A stretch of DNA of 64,000 nucleotides from NCBI GenBank assembly GCA_030913385.1, contig CP133159.1, positions 2,130,584 through 2,194,583 on the forward strand, in the 5' to 3' direction. This DNA is from Cytophagaceae bacterium ABcell3. GTDB taxonomy: Bacteria > Bacteroidota > Bacteroidia > Cytophagales > Cytophagaceae. Made by a program: the position numbers and the translations under genes. Positions 14,765 to 24,683 of this stretch are shown piece by piece (within the stretch, counting starts at the first letter, position 1; every line of letters begins with the position of its first letter). The notes below the pieces were generated by a model. That model made no database searches. It worked only from the letters and a program-made list of their open reading frames with translations, and was not told the origin of the DNA.

Positions 14765-14808
14765 TTTTTGGTTACCTTTTTTGCTTGTCCAAAAAAGGTA
14801 ACCAAAAA
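14765..14808. repeat. Second A-family hairpin with perfect 18-bp stem
   Basis: It has the same extended stem as the copy at 13483 (arms 14765-14782 and 14791-14808). It may be a duplicate of that copy or an independent restoration of pairing. Confidence 0.85.
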
Positions 14809-15240
14809 AAGACACTATGGCTGAAAGGCATATTGCCACGCACTAAACGCACAACCCTCCCTGCCAAAAAAATGCCTTAACTGACGATTCATTGTCAAGG
14901 GCAGTATTTTATGGCGGCATTTTTAAAAATCCGGCACCCCACAAGCCGCAATATGCCCACACCAGCCATAGAGTCCCCGCCCGCCCTTAGTAGCTACCGG
15001 ACTGCTGATTATGGAGTTATTCTTTTAGTCTACTTTTCGGGTCTTACCAGATTGGAGGTTACCGCTGGCTTTGGGTGTTGGTTTTTTGATAGGTTGTAAT
15101 AACATCTATCCTTAAATCCTGTCTATCCTTTCATCCTGCGAATCCCGGTTCAGACAGTATAATACTAAACCTGACGATGAGATTGCTTCGTCGTCCTCCT
15201 CGCAATGACGGAGAGAGCTATAGTGTTGGTATATAGATTG

Positions 15241-15452
15241 TTTACCTGTCAGCGTCCTTTGGTCCTGACAGCGTAAGTGTTAAACAACCTGACGATGAGA
15301 TTTATTTTGTCGTTCCGCCTGCTGATGACGTGGTGGGGATGTAGTCATGCCGATAAAAAATCGGCTCTACATATATATGAGGTGACTGGTTATTACTAAT
15401 TGTAGTAATGATAAACAATGCTTTATCGCCCTCTGTCCGTTTGGGGATAAAC
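15241..15452. repeat. Mini-hairpin repeats (CTGTCAG/CTGACAG and GCCGAT/ATCGGC types)
   Basis: A CTGTCAG...CTGACAG inverted pair sits near 15246-15270 and GCCGATAAAAAATCGGC near 15350. A B-type right-end fragment lies between them. The same small modules recur near 23810-23870, 32960, 62420, 62885 and 63005. Confidence 0.7.
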
Positions 15453-15481
15453 AAAAAAAGCCTGCTAATGTTAGCAAGCTT
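15453..15481 (-). terminator. Intrinsic terminator of ssrA
   Basis: Read on the minus strand, the two arms (AAGC and TGCTAA paired with TTAGCA and GCTT) are followed directly by a run of seven T. It lies 77 bp beyond the tmRNA 3' end. Confidence 0.8.
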
Positions 15482-15557
15482 GATCTAATAGGTAAGTTTA
15501 AGTCTTTTAACCTGGATTATGCATTAGATTTTGCCTCGCATATTTCAGGTTTAATTG

Positions 15558-15921
15558 TGGAGCCGCAGGGAGTCGAACCCTGGTCCAGGCAAGGAAATCA
15601 TTAAGCTTTCTACATGCTTAGTTACCAATTAATTGTCGGGAAGGAACTGGCTGGTAACAAACCGTATTCCTACCTTAGGTACTTAATCTCACTGTACTGT
15701 CATACCAAGCAGCACAGCCAGCTTTGCGGTCGATGTTCCGAGTTGCAAACCCGGCAAAGCAAAGGGTTCGCGGAACACATGCTACAAAATTACTTTAATT
15801 AAGCAGCAAGGGCGTAGTTTTCTTCGCCATTTATTGGTTTGAAAGTTTGTTATCAGGTAATACTTACAACACCCGGCATGCTTACTTACGACTACTCATG
15901 CTGTCAAAACCAGTCGGCCCC
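15558..15921 (-). ncRNA. ssrA: Transfer-messenger RNA (tmRNA)
   Basis: tmRNA rescues stalled ribosomes and tags the incomplete protein for proteolysis. The 364-nt gene has a tRNA-like end: the 5' GGGGCCG pairs with the 3' CGGCTCC as a 7-bp acceptor stem (one G-U), and the GGTTCGACTCC T-arm is near the 3' end. The CCA tail is not encoded (CAA follows the discriminator A). The tag frame is at 15828-15799: GGC GAA GAA AAC TAC GCC CTT GCT GCT TAA, giving GEENYALAA, like other Bacteroidota tags that begin with Gly. The 5' and 3' ends are inferred from the acceptor stem. Confidence 0.96.
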
Positions 15922-15950
15922 ATATGTGAAAGAACTTGTATAAGTTACTG

Positions 15951-15981
15951 CAAATTTACATTTAATTTCCTTATACTCCAA
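15951..15981 (-). promoter_or_regulatory. Bacteroidota-type promoter of ssrA
   Basis: On the minus strand TTG (15981-15979) is followed by 20 bp and then TAAATTTG (15958-15951), an exact match to the TAnnTTTG -7 consensus. The mature tmRNA 5' end lies about 30 nt downstream, leaving a short leader for RNase P removal. Confidence 0.75.
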
Positions 15982-16123
15982 TTATAACTGTAAAACAATG
16001 CTTGAAGTTCATTCTTTAGCATGCAAAGAATGTTCGAAAATCATTTTTCCTGTTTTTAGCAATGTAGTTTGAAAAATCTTCGTTAACTTTAGCGACAGAT
16101 CAGAATCAATTATAGCTGCACTG

Positions 16124-17835
16124 ATGGATAATTTTGTTGTTTCAGCACGTAAATACAGACCCGCAACCTTTGATACCGTTGTAGGACAGTCACATATTAC
16201 TACTACGCTTAAAAATGCCATAAAAAACAATCATTTGGCACAGGCTTTCCTCTTTTGTGGCCCAAGAGGGGTAGGAAAGACTACCAATGCCAGGATTTTG
16301 GCTAAAACCATCAACTGTCAAAACATTACGGAAGATGTAGAAGCGTGTAATGAATGTGAATCATGTACCAGCTTTAACAAAAGCGCCTCGTTTAATATCC
16401 ATGAGCTTGACGCAGCTTCAAACAACTCTGTAGACGATATCAGAAACTTGGTTGACCAGGTGCGTTACCCGCCTCACTCAGGAAAATATAAAATATATAT
16501 TATAGATGAGGTGCACATGCTGTCAAATGCAGCTTTTAATGCATTCCTGAAAACATTGGAAGAACCGCCTTCTTATGCCATTTTTATTCTGGCTACTACA
16601 GAAAAGCATAAAATTATCCCTACCATCCTGTCAAGGTGTCAAATTTTTGACTTTAACAGGATTCAGGTAAAAGATATTTCTGGACACCTCGAAAAAATTG
16701 CTGAAAAAGAAGGTATCAAAGCCGAACCGGAAGCATTGCACCTGATAGCACAAAAAGCTGATGGCGCCTTAAGAGATGCGCTTTCTATCTTTGACCTTAT
16801 TGTTACTTTTTCTTCTGATAGGAATGTTACCTACCAAACTACCATAGAAAACCTGCATATTCTGGACTATGACTACTATTTCAAAATGGTAGACTTAATG
16901 CATAGTGGCGATACAGCCAATATCCTTTTGACCTATGATGAAATTATTAGGGCAGGGTTCGATGGTCATAATTTTATTGTTGGGCTTGCAGGGCATTTAC
17001 GTAACCTGATGGTCTGTAAAGATCCTGCCACCGTTAAGCTTCTCGAGGTTTCGGAAGAAGTACAAAGGAAATATGCTGGGCAGGCCTCCTCCCTGCCAGT
17101 TTCATGGCTTATGTCTTGTTTGAGCATTGCCTCTGCATGTGATATGCAATATAAAGGGAGCAAAAATCAACGCCTTCATGTTGAACTGGCACTGATGAAG
17201 ATGGCTTATCTCGATTCAGCGCTTCAAATGGCTTCTCAGTCTTTGATCAATGGAGATGTAAAAAAAAAAATGACGACCTAAGCGAAAATGATGGAAAGGC
17301 TGCCATTTCGCCTTCGGTCAAGCAAAGGCCTGCTACAAGTGGCCTTAAAAGTACTTTAAAAATACCCTCTTTAAAGGATTTAAAAAAGGGGGTGCCCGCT
17401 CCAGTTACTGCTCAAGCTGAAGAAGAGCCGAAAGAACTTCCTGTAAACCCTTACCAACAGGAGAGTAAAGCTTTTTCTTTTGAGGATGTTAAGCGCCTTT
17501 GGGAACAGTATACCCAAGATTTCCGAAAAAAGGGAATGAAGAATGAAATAGTGGTGATGGACAGGGAATTCCGACTTGAAGAAACAAAAATAATCCTCCG
17601 ATTAGATAATGTGCTTCAGCAGGATATTCTAAACAGCTTTAGAAGTGAGCTACTAGATTTCCTACGTAAAAATCTGTGCAACAGCAGTATTATGCTGGAA
17701 CATTATATTGAACTTCCTCCTGAGAATGAGAAAAATATGCTGTATACCGATAAAGATAAATATCGGTATCTGGTTGAAAAATACCCTTTGCTGGATGAAA
17801 TGAGGGTGAGGTTGGGACTGGATGTACAATTTTAA
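16124..17835 (+). CDS. dnaX: DNA polymerase III subunits gamma and tau (A11 slippage)
   Basis: This is the clamp-loader ATPase. The N-terminal frame (385 residues, ending TAA at 17279-17281) has Walker A GPRGVGKT (46-53), a zinc cluster C65/C75/C78/C81, Walker B IIDEVH (126-131) and the SRC arginine finger (170-172). An A11 run at 17260-17270 precedes the stop by 8 nt. In the -1 frame reading stays open from the A run to the stop at 17835, giving a tau-like protein of about 570 residues. Its C-terminus (KDKYRYLVEKYP...RLGLDVQ) is typical of Bacteroidota DnaX. The zero frame gives a gamma-like short form ending VKKKMTT. Transcriptional or ribosomal slippage at the A run would make both, as known for Thermus dnaX. 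A sequencing indel cannot be excluded. The gene is divergent from ssrA. Confidence 0.93.
17260..17270 (+). promoter_or_regulatory. A11 slippery run in dnaX
   Basis: Eleven consecutive A (GTA AAA AAA AAA ATG in the zero frame) sit at the junction between the gamma frame and the tau tail frame. Gain of one A in the mRNA, or a -1 ribosomal slip, joins the two. GGAG lies 5 nt upstream of the run, and an AAGGC/GCCTT stem is possible at about 17296-17314. Confidence 0.75.
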
Positions 17836-17912
17836 AGTTGTATTTGAGGATTGATCGGTAATAAATATTTTTAACAGAAGGTACTTTTTTGCGTTGTTAA
17901 CAGAGGATCAAA

Positions 17913-18875
17913 ATGCGTAAAGCTTTGGTATACATTATATCAGTATTCCTGCTTGCAGACTTTTTTATAGTCAATTACATTGTTAGCCCGGTATATTCTT
18001 TACCTGAAAGGTCTTTAGATGTACCTGTCGATATTGAGCGGATAAAAAATGATGTATATCTATTGACCAATACGCCTGAGCCTAGAAATTCTTTTAATAT
18101 TCAATCATTAAACTTGGCAGCAGATTATATTAAGCAAGAGTTTTCGAATATTTCTGATCGGGTTGAAGAACAAGTTTATCAGGTAGAAAACAATGACTTC
18201 AGAAATATAATTTGCTCATTTGGACCAGAAGAGGGTGAACGTGTTATCGTGGGCGCACATTACGATGTATGCCATGAACAACCTGGTGCTGATGATAACG
18301 CCAGTGGGGTGGCTGGATTGCTTGAACTTGCACGGATACTGAAAGTAAGAAGTCCAGAACACAGAATAGATTTAGTTGCTTACTCTCTTGAAGAACCACC
18401 TTTCTTCAAAACGCCACATATGGGAAGTTATGTGCATGCAAAATATTTAAAGGATAATGAGATACCTGTAAAGGCAATGATTTCTCTTGAAATGATTGGG
18501 TATTTTTCAGAGGAAGAGGACTCCCAAGACTTCCCTTTCTCCCTGATGAAATTACTGTACCCGACTAAGGGGAATTTTATTGCAGTGGTTGGCAAAGTAG
18601 GGCAGAGGAGTCTGACGAAAAAAGTAAAGACTAGCATGATAAGTGCTTCAGCCATTCCTGTTAAATCTATTAATGCTCCAAAATTTGTTCAGGGAATTGA
18701 TTTTTCAGACCACCTGAATTATTGGATTTTTGGATACCCTGCGATAATGATTACGAACACATCGTTCTACCGCAACAAAAATTACCACGAAAAAACTGAC
18801 ACGCCTGAAACCTTGGATTACGAAAAAATGGCAGAGGTTATTAAAGGCTGCTATAGGGCAATTGTTGAACTTTGA
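17913..18875 (+). CDS. M28-family zinc peptidase (membrane-anchored or exported)
   Basis: The 320-residue protein has an N-terminal hydrophobic segment (about residues 4-29) that is either a signal peptide or an anchor, followed by an M28 aminopeptidase-like domain. Zinc-site signatures are present: GAHYDV near 112 (His ligand), GADDNASG near 125 (bridging Asp), SLEEPPFF near 155 (Glu), SLEMIGYF near 190, and a C-terminal NYHEKTDTPETLD (His ligand). The likely role is exo-peptidase activity on peptides in the periplasm or at the surface; the substrate is unknown. It follows dnaX by 77 bp on the same strand, but co-transcription is not shown. Confidence 0.88.
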   Translation: MRKALVYIISVFLLADFFIVNYIVSPVYSLPERSLDVPVDIERIKNDVYLLTNTPEPRNSFNIQSLNLAADYIKQEFSNISDRVEEQVYQVENNDFRNIICSFGPEEGERVIVGAHYDVCHEQPGADDNASGVAGLLELARILKVRSPEHRIDLVAYSLEEPPFFKTPHMGSYVHAKYLKDNEIPVKAMISLEMIGYFSEEEDSQDFPFSLMKLLYPTKGNFIAVVGKVGQRSLTKKVKTSMISASAIPVKSINAPKFVQGIDFSDHLNYWIFGYPAIMITNTSFYRNKNYHEKTDTPETLDYEKMAEVIKGCYRAIVEL

Positions 18876-19180
18876 AGTAGTTTAAGCATTTATTACCGGG
18901 AACAGATTCCCTCCATTCACAGTTAAACCTGAATTATGCGATAGATTTGTCATGGGGCAAAATAACAATAAATCAGTGCATTTATGCGATCAAGCGGCTA
19001 ATTTGAAGTTGTTTTGCTACTTAGTAAAAAAGTTCTAATGCATATTTTAGATTTAAGGATCATTGTTTCATATTTGTTGCTATCGTAAAATTTGACCTTT
19101 TTAGAAATCTTTTGGAATAATTTTTGGTTTCTCTGATGAAGTCAATCAAATTTGTTTTAAATCACAATAGTTTTCATTTC

Positions 19181-22144
19181 ATGAAGCATCGCATATTTAT
19201 TTTTATTCTTTTACTGGTTGGGGTATCCAGCACGCAGGTTTGGTCTCAAGAAGGAAAAAGTGCTAAGACTACAAGCCATACAGAAGATGGTTATACTTAT
19301 GAAACAGTAGAGGACGACCCACTGAACGCTCGTATTTACACCTTGGACAATGGGCTGGAGGTTTATTTGTCAGATTATAAAGAAAGCCCCCGGATACAGA
19401 CATATATTGCCGTGAGGGCTGGTAGTAAAAATGACCCGGCCGACGCTACTGGACTTGCCCATTATTTAGAGCACATTTTGTTCAAAGGTACGTCCAAGAT
19501 TGGTACTATTAACTGGGGCGCTGAAAAGCCTGAACTCGATAAGATTGAGCAGCTTTTTGAAACCTATCGCCGGACTACTGATGAAGAAGCTCGTGCTGAT
19601 ATATACCATCAGATAGACAGTATATCGCTGGTGGCCGCATCTCATGCCATTGCCAATGAGTATGACAAAATGTTGAGCAACATCGGCGCTACGGGAACCA
19701 ATGCCTATACTTTTGTTGAGCAAACGGTATATGTAAACAATATTCCGGCCAACCAAATTGAGAAGTGGGCTGAAATTGAGGGGGAAAGGTTCAGTGAAGT
19801 TGTCCCTAGGCTTTTCCATACAGAATTGGAAGCTGTGTATGAGGAGAAAAACAAAGGTCTTGACAATGATAGAAGGAAAACCTGGGAAGCTATGCTTTCT
19901 GGTTTGTTTAAAAACCACACTTATGGTACCCAAACTACGATTGGAACGGTAGAGCATTTGAAAAACCCTTCTATTACAGAAATTAAAAAGTATTTCGATG
20001 CTTACTATGTGCCTAACAATATAGCTATATGTATTAGTGGTGATATTGACTATACTGAGACTATTAAAACCATAGAGAAGAGTTTTGGGCATTTACAAGC
20101 CAAAGAGGTGCCAGAGTTTGAACCGGGAGTTGAAGAGGAAATCACGGAGCCGATAGTGAAAACGGTTTATGGACCAGATGCTGAAAACATAGCTTTGGCT
20201 TTCCGTTTTGGAGGTGTAAGCAATGATTATGGTAATGATGTTCCAGATCCAGCTTATGTCAAACTCATTTCTATGTTACTGTCTAATGGTCAGGCGGGAC
20301 TGATTGACCTGAACCTGAACCAACAGCAAAAAATAATAGGTGGTTATTCTTACGAATTGACACTTAATGATTACTCTGCTCATATTTTGGGCGGAAGACC
20401 AAGAGACGGACAATCGCTGGAAGAAGTGCAGGAACATCTGCTAACCCAAATTGAAATGATCAAAGGGGGAGAGTTTGATGAATGGCTTATGGAAGCGGTA
20501 ATCAATGACTATAAGATTACAAGAATGAAGCAGTTCGAAAGCAACAAGTCAAGGGCTGATGCTTTTGTTGATGCTTTCATTTCTAACCGTTCATGGGAGG
20601 CGTATTTGAAAGAAATAGAGACGCTTGAATCTATTGAAAAAGAAGACTTGATGGCATTTGCCAATGAACGCTATGGAGACAACTTTGTTTCCGTGCTTAA
20701 GAAAACCGGTAGGGACACGACCATACAAAAAGTGCCGAAGCCTAAAATAACTCCTGTGCCTGTAAATCGTGACACCTCATCTGTCTTTTACAGAGAGGTT
20801 ATGGCCAAACCATCTGTTGCCATTGAGCCTGTTTTTCTTGACTATGATAAGGATATCAAAAAGTTAAAAACAAAGAATAAGATACCGGTAAACTATGTGC
20901 ACAATGAGGAAAACGATCTGTTTACCCTGCATATGAAGTGGAATACTGGTAAAGACGCAGACCCTGCACTTTCAGTAGCGGCTGGTTTTATGAATTACTT
21001 GGGCACCTCGGAAAAGAGTGCGGAGGATATAAAGAAGGAGTTCTTTAAACTCGGTTGTTCTTACAATTTCTCTGTGTCTGACGATGAATTTCATATAGTC
21101 CTAAGTGGGCTTAACGAAAATTTTGGGGAAGCGCTAAAGCTACTTGATGAAATTGTCTCTGATGCAAAGCCGGACCAAGATGTTTTGAACAATAAAATTG
21201 CGGACATATTGAAGTCCAGAAGAGACAAGAAGCTTTCTAAAGATGCTATTTTAAGAAGTGCTATGCCTAGCTATGCTAAATATGGAACAGAGTCATCTTT
21301 TAAAAATGTGCTTTCTCAGGAAGAACTTATGGAGCTGAAGCCTGAAGAGCTTACCGAAAGGATCAGTAAGATGAAAGGGTATGACCATAAGGTGCTTTAC
21401 TATGGGCCAAAGAAGCCTAAAAAACTAACTAAGTCCTTGGCGAAAAACTTTAAGTTGAAGTCCAAGCTTGAAGAACCACCTTCTGTAGAGCGTTTTGCTC
21501 ATAAGCCTATAGATGAGAATGTGGTTTATTGGGTAGACTATGATATGGTACAAGCGGAAGTGCTGATGCTGTCAAAATGTGTACCATTTGATATCGAGCT
21601 GGTTCCTGTAAGTGCATTGTTCAATGAGTATTTCGGTGGAAGCATGGGATCGCTGGTGTTCCAGGAAATGAGGGAGTCAAAAGCGTTGGCCTATTCTGTA
21701 AGGTCTAGATATGAAAATGCTTCCCGTAAAGGCGAACCTAATTATATCGTTTCTTATATAGGAACCCAAGCAGATAAAATAGAAGAAGCTATTACTGGAC
21801 TTGAAGATCTGCTGGACAATATGCCACATTCAAAATCTCACTTTAAGAATGCCAGACAGTCTTTAAGGGAAAGTATCACCTCTTCCAGAATTACCAAGGC
21901 TAGCAAGCTGTACAATTATGAAAGTGCGTTAAAACTAGGTTTGGAGCATGATGTTAGAAAGGACATGTTTAAAGCTATCGACAACTTGTCTTTAGAGGAA
22001 ATAGGAGCTTTCCAAGAAAAGTATGTGAAAGGGCAACCTAAAGCAATATTGATAGTAGGTTCGAAAAATCATATTGACTTTGACGCACTCGATAAGTTTG
22101 GTAAAGTGCAACAACTTCAGTTAGATGATATTTTCGGGTATTAA
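19181..22144 (+). CDS. M16-family (insulinase/pitrilysin-like) zinc metallopeptidase
   Basis: The product is a periplasmic or exported peptidase with two M16 halves. I chose the ATG at 19181 because a clear signal peptide begins there (MKHR, hydrophobic core, then WSQ); the frame extends upstream to a TTG at 19124. With this start (987 residues) the inverted zinc motif HYLEH is at H94/E97/H98, and the downstream Glu ligand is in the EAVYEEKN region. The C-terminal half (from about residue 550) has the degenerate inactive M16 fold, including a GGSMGSLVFQEMRESKALAYS segment of the M16_C type. Such proteins degrade short exported peptides. A terminator follows. An alternative start is the ATG at 19136. 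Confidence 0.93.
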   Translation: MKHRIFIFILLLVGVSSTQVWSQEGKSAKTTSHTEDGYTYETVEDDPLNARIYTLDNGLEVYLSDYKESPRIQTYIAVRAGSKNDPADATGLAHYLEHILFKGTSKIGTINWGAEKPELDKIEQLFETYRRTTDEEARADIYHQIDSISLVAASHAIANEYDKMLSNIGATGTNAYTFVEQTVYVNNIPANQIEKWAEIEGERFSEVVPRLFHTELEAVYEEKNKGLDNDRRKTWEAMLSGLFKNHTYGTQTTIGTVEHLKNPSITEIKKYFDAYYVPNNIAICISGDIDYTETIKTIEKSFGHLQAKEVPEFEPGVEEEITEPIVKTVYGPDAENIALAFRFGGVSNDYGNDVPDPAYVKLISMLLSNGQAGLIDLNLNQQQKIIGGYSYELTLNDYSAHILGGRPRDGQSLEEVQEHLLTQIEMIKGGEFDEWLMEAVINDYKITRMKQFESNKSRADAFVDAFISNRSWEAYLKEIETLESIEKEDLMAFANERYGDNFVSVLKKTGRDTTIQKVPKPKITPVPVNRDTSSVFYREVMAKPSVAIEPVFLDYDKDIKKLKTKNKIPVNYVHNEENDLFTLHMKWNTGKDADPALSVAAGFMNYLGTSEKSAEDIKKEFFKLGCSYNFSVSDDEFHIVLSGLNENFGEALKLLDEIVSDAKPDQDVLNNKIADILKSRRDKKLSKDAILRSAMPSYAKYGTESSFKNVLSQEELMELKPEELTERISKMKGYDHKVLYYGPKKPKKLTKSLAKNFKLKSKLEEPPSVERFAHKPIDENVVYWVDYDMVQAEVLMLSKCVPFDIELVPVSALFNEYFGGSMGSLVFQEMRESKALAYSVRSRYENASRKGEPNYIVSYIGTQADKIEEAITGLEDLLDNMPHSKSHFKNARQSLRESITSSRITKASKLYNYESALKLGLEHDVRKDMFKAIDNLSLEEIGAFQEKYVKGQPKAILIVGSKNHIDFDALDKFGKVQQLQLDDIFGY

Positions 22145-22168
22145 TTGATAATAAGTTGATTTAGCAAG

Positions 22169-22201
22169 ACAGGCTGGGGGATATCCTTCAGCCTGTTTTT
22201 G
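22169..22201 (+). terminator. Intrinsic terminator after the M16 peptidase
   Basis: Stem ACAGGCTG/CAGCCTGT (22169-22176 and 22189-22196) with a 12-nt loop and a following T run, 25 bp after the stop codon. Confidence 0.85.
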
Positions 22202-22229
22202 TTTATAGGTTGATAAGGATAAGTTGCGC

Positions 22230-24420
22230 ATTATCTTATAACCGAAAGTTGTAAATAGCAGAAAAACAGAATTTAACCGTCATTGCGAGGCGCAAGATAG
22301 TGGTGGGTAAAGTTCTATGGATTGAAGTTATAAGCCATTAGTTTTCTTATGAAAAAATGCCGCGGCAATCTGTTTGAGATAAGCAGTATAGGTTGATTGT
22401 TTGTGGGGTAATGAATATTAGACCTGACGATGAGATTGCTTCGTCGTTTCTCCTCGCAATGACGTTGGGGTGAGTTGTAATTGAGGGTGTTATGTACCAG
22501 ACCTGACGATTAGAGCATCATCAAATCATTAAATTGGTCGCCTTATTAATACACCTAATGAGCTAATGTTACCTAAAGCTCATTCTCCATTTCTTCTTAC
22601 CTTTTTTGCTTGTCCAAAAAAGGTAACCAAAAAAAGACACTATGGCTGAAAGGCATATTGCCACGCACTAAACGCACAGCCCCTCCCTGCCAGAAAAATG
22701 CCTTAACTGACGATTCATTGTCAAAGGCAGTATTTTATGGCGGCATTTTTAAAAATCCGGCACCCCACAAGCCGCAATATGCCCACACCAGCCATAGAGT
22801 CCCTGCCCGCCCTTAGTAGCTACCGGGTTGCTGATTATAAAGTTATTCTTTTAGTCTACTTTTCGGCTCTTACCAGTTTGGAGTTATCGCTGGCTTTAGT
22901 TGTTAGTTTTTTGATAGGTGGTAATAACATCTATTGTCCTTAAATCCTGTCTATCCTTTCATCCTGCGAATCCCGGTTCAGACAGTATAATACTAGACCT
23001 GACGATGAGATTGCTTCGTCGTTTCTCCTCGCAATGACGTTGGGGTGAGTTGTAATTGAGGGTGTTATGTACCAGACCTGACGATTAGAGCATCATCAAA
23101 TCATTAAATTGGTCGCCTTATTAATACACCTAATGAGCTAATGTTACCTAAAGCTCATTCTCCATTTCTTCTTACCTTTTTTGCTTGTCCAAAAAAGGTA
23201 ACCAAAAAAAGACACTATGGCTGAAAGGCATATTGCCACGCACTAAACGCACAGCCCCTCCCTGCCAGAAAAATGCCTTAACTGACGATTCATTGTCAAA
23301 GGCAGTATTTTATGGCGGCATTTTTAAAAATCCGGCACCCCACAAGCCGCAATATGCCCACACCAGCCATAGAGTCCCTGCCCGCCCTTAGTAGCTACCG
23401 GGTTGCTGATTATAAAGTTATTCTTTTAGTCTACTTTTCGGCTCTTACCAGTTTGGAGTTATCGCTGGCTTTAGTTGTTAGTTTTTTGATAGGTGGTAAT
23501 AACATCTATTGTCCTTAAATCCTGTCTATCCTTTCATCCTGCGAATCCCGGTTCAGACAGTATAATACCCGACCTGACGATTAGATTGCTTCGCCGTTCC
23601 TCCTCGCAATGACGTTGGGGGTAATTTGGTGATTGTGGGGGTGTTATTATCTTATAGGTTGTAATAACATCTATCCCTTAATCCTGTCTATCCTTTCATC
23701 CTGCGAATCCCGGTTCAGACAGTATAATACCAAACCTGGCGACTAGATTGCTTCGTCGTTCCTCCTCGCAATGACGGTTGAGTGGGATGATATGTTGGTT
23801 AGCTGTCAGCGTCCCTTGTACCTGACAGCGTTAGAGGTAACAAGCTGTGCCGATAAAAAATCGGCACTACATTTCTCGTTCCTCGGGATGACAGGTTATT
23901 TTTAAGGTTTTAATTAGCAGAAAATTAAAAAAAAACTAACCGTCATTGCGAGGCATTAGGTAGTAGAGGCTAAAGCTCCTGGTTTGAAGTTTTAAGTCTT
24001 TAATTTCTTATGAAACAATGCCGCGGCAATCTGTTTGAGATAAGCTGTATAGGTTGATTTTTGTGGGTAATGATACTAAACCTGACGATGAGATTGCTTC
24101 GTCGTTCCTCCTCGCAATGGCGTTGGGGGTGCGTTGTAATAGGGGATGTTGTTATCTGGTAGATTGTAATAACGTCTTTCCTTTAATCCTGTCTATCCTT
24201 TCATCCTGCGAATCCCGGTTCAGACAGTATAATACTAAACCTGACGTTTAGATTGCTTCGTCGTTTCTCCTCGCAATGACGTGGTGGGGTGATGTAGTCT
24301 TTCCGATAAAAAATCGGCTTTACATTCATATCATCGCATCATTAAATCATCAATTCCTGGTTTGCCGGTAAAAACGGGCTTATAAGTACCTTTTTTCGTA
24401 TGCCTAGAAGAACTGCCTAC
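22230..24420. repeat. A/B repeat array with a 575-bp tandem duplication
   Basis: A complete B unit lies at 22278-22464. An A-containing block with a hairpin at 22597-22626 is repeated at offset 575 (hairpin 23172-23201), with apparently identical sequence over the shared frames. Further B right ends, AATCCTGTCTATCC modules and GCCGAT/ATCGGC mini-hairpins run to 23880. Another B unit spans 23941-24123. No credible gene is present. Confidence 0.88.
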
Positions 24421-24488
24421 ATTTAACTTATGTTTCTCTTATAAAATCGCGCATTTTTTTGTATATTCGTTATCTAAACTGCATAGTT

Positions 24489-24683
24489 ATGAAAAGTCCA
24501 AGTCTGAAAGAGCTGCAAAACAGGATAAAACAGTCCAAACGAAAAGCCTTGGCACACCACTCTAAACTTAACCTTCCCATCGTTACCAGAGATCCTCAGG
24601 GTCAAATGATTTATGAATGGGCCAATGGTAAAACGGCGATTGTGGCTCAAACAAATATTGAAAGTATTTGTTTGAATACATAA
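24489..24683 (+). CDS. Small protein, putative antitoxin of a zeta-type module
   Basis: The 64-residue protein has a basic N-terminal half (LKELQNRIKQSKRKALAHHS), predicted helical, followed by LPIVTRDPQGQMIYEWANGK. I do not recognise a named antitoxin family and it is not the classical epsilon antitoxin. Its job is inferred from position: it precedes and overlaps the zeta-like kinase gene by 16 bp, suggesting translational coupling. ATG 24489 is preferred over an in-frame TTG at 24459. A near-consensus -7 box (TATATTCG) lies about 20 bp upstream. Confidence 0.7.
   Translation: MKSPSLKELQNRIKQSKRKALAHHSKLNLPIVTRDPQGQMIYEWANGKTAIVAQTNIESICLNT

Larger units (their letters stand above)
9716..15240. 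repeat. A/B repeat array, right part
   Basis: The array continues after the IS3 element. A hairpins lie at 10160-10189, 11034-11063, 11743-11772, 12616-12645, 13483-13526 (extended), 14283-14312 and 14765-14808 (extended). Complete B units lie at 10634-10820, 12217-12403, 13090-13276 and 13964-14148. A block of about 1 kb at 10270-11290 recurs at 12726-13746 (offset 2456). A copy near 6540-6950 recurs near 11660-12074 (offset 5126). The array ends near 15240 with B right-end fragments. No credible gene is present. Confidence 0.9.

Noticed and set aside
17282-17835. A separate gene starting at GTG 17392 downstream of dnaX.
   Set aside because: The frame is open back to the A11 run, and its C-terminus is that of DnaX, so it is the tau tail rather than an independent gene.
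19466-20092. A 208-codon antisense frame within the M16 peptidase gene.
   Set aside because: It overlaps the zinc-motif domain of a well supported gene and has no family features.
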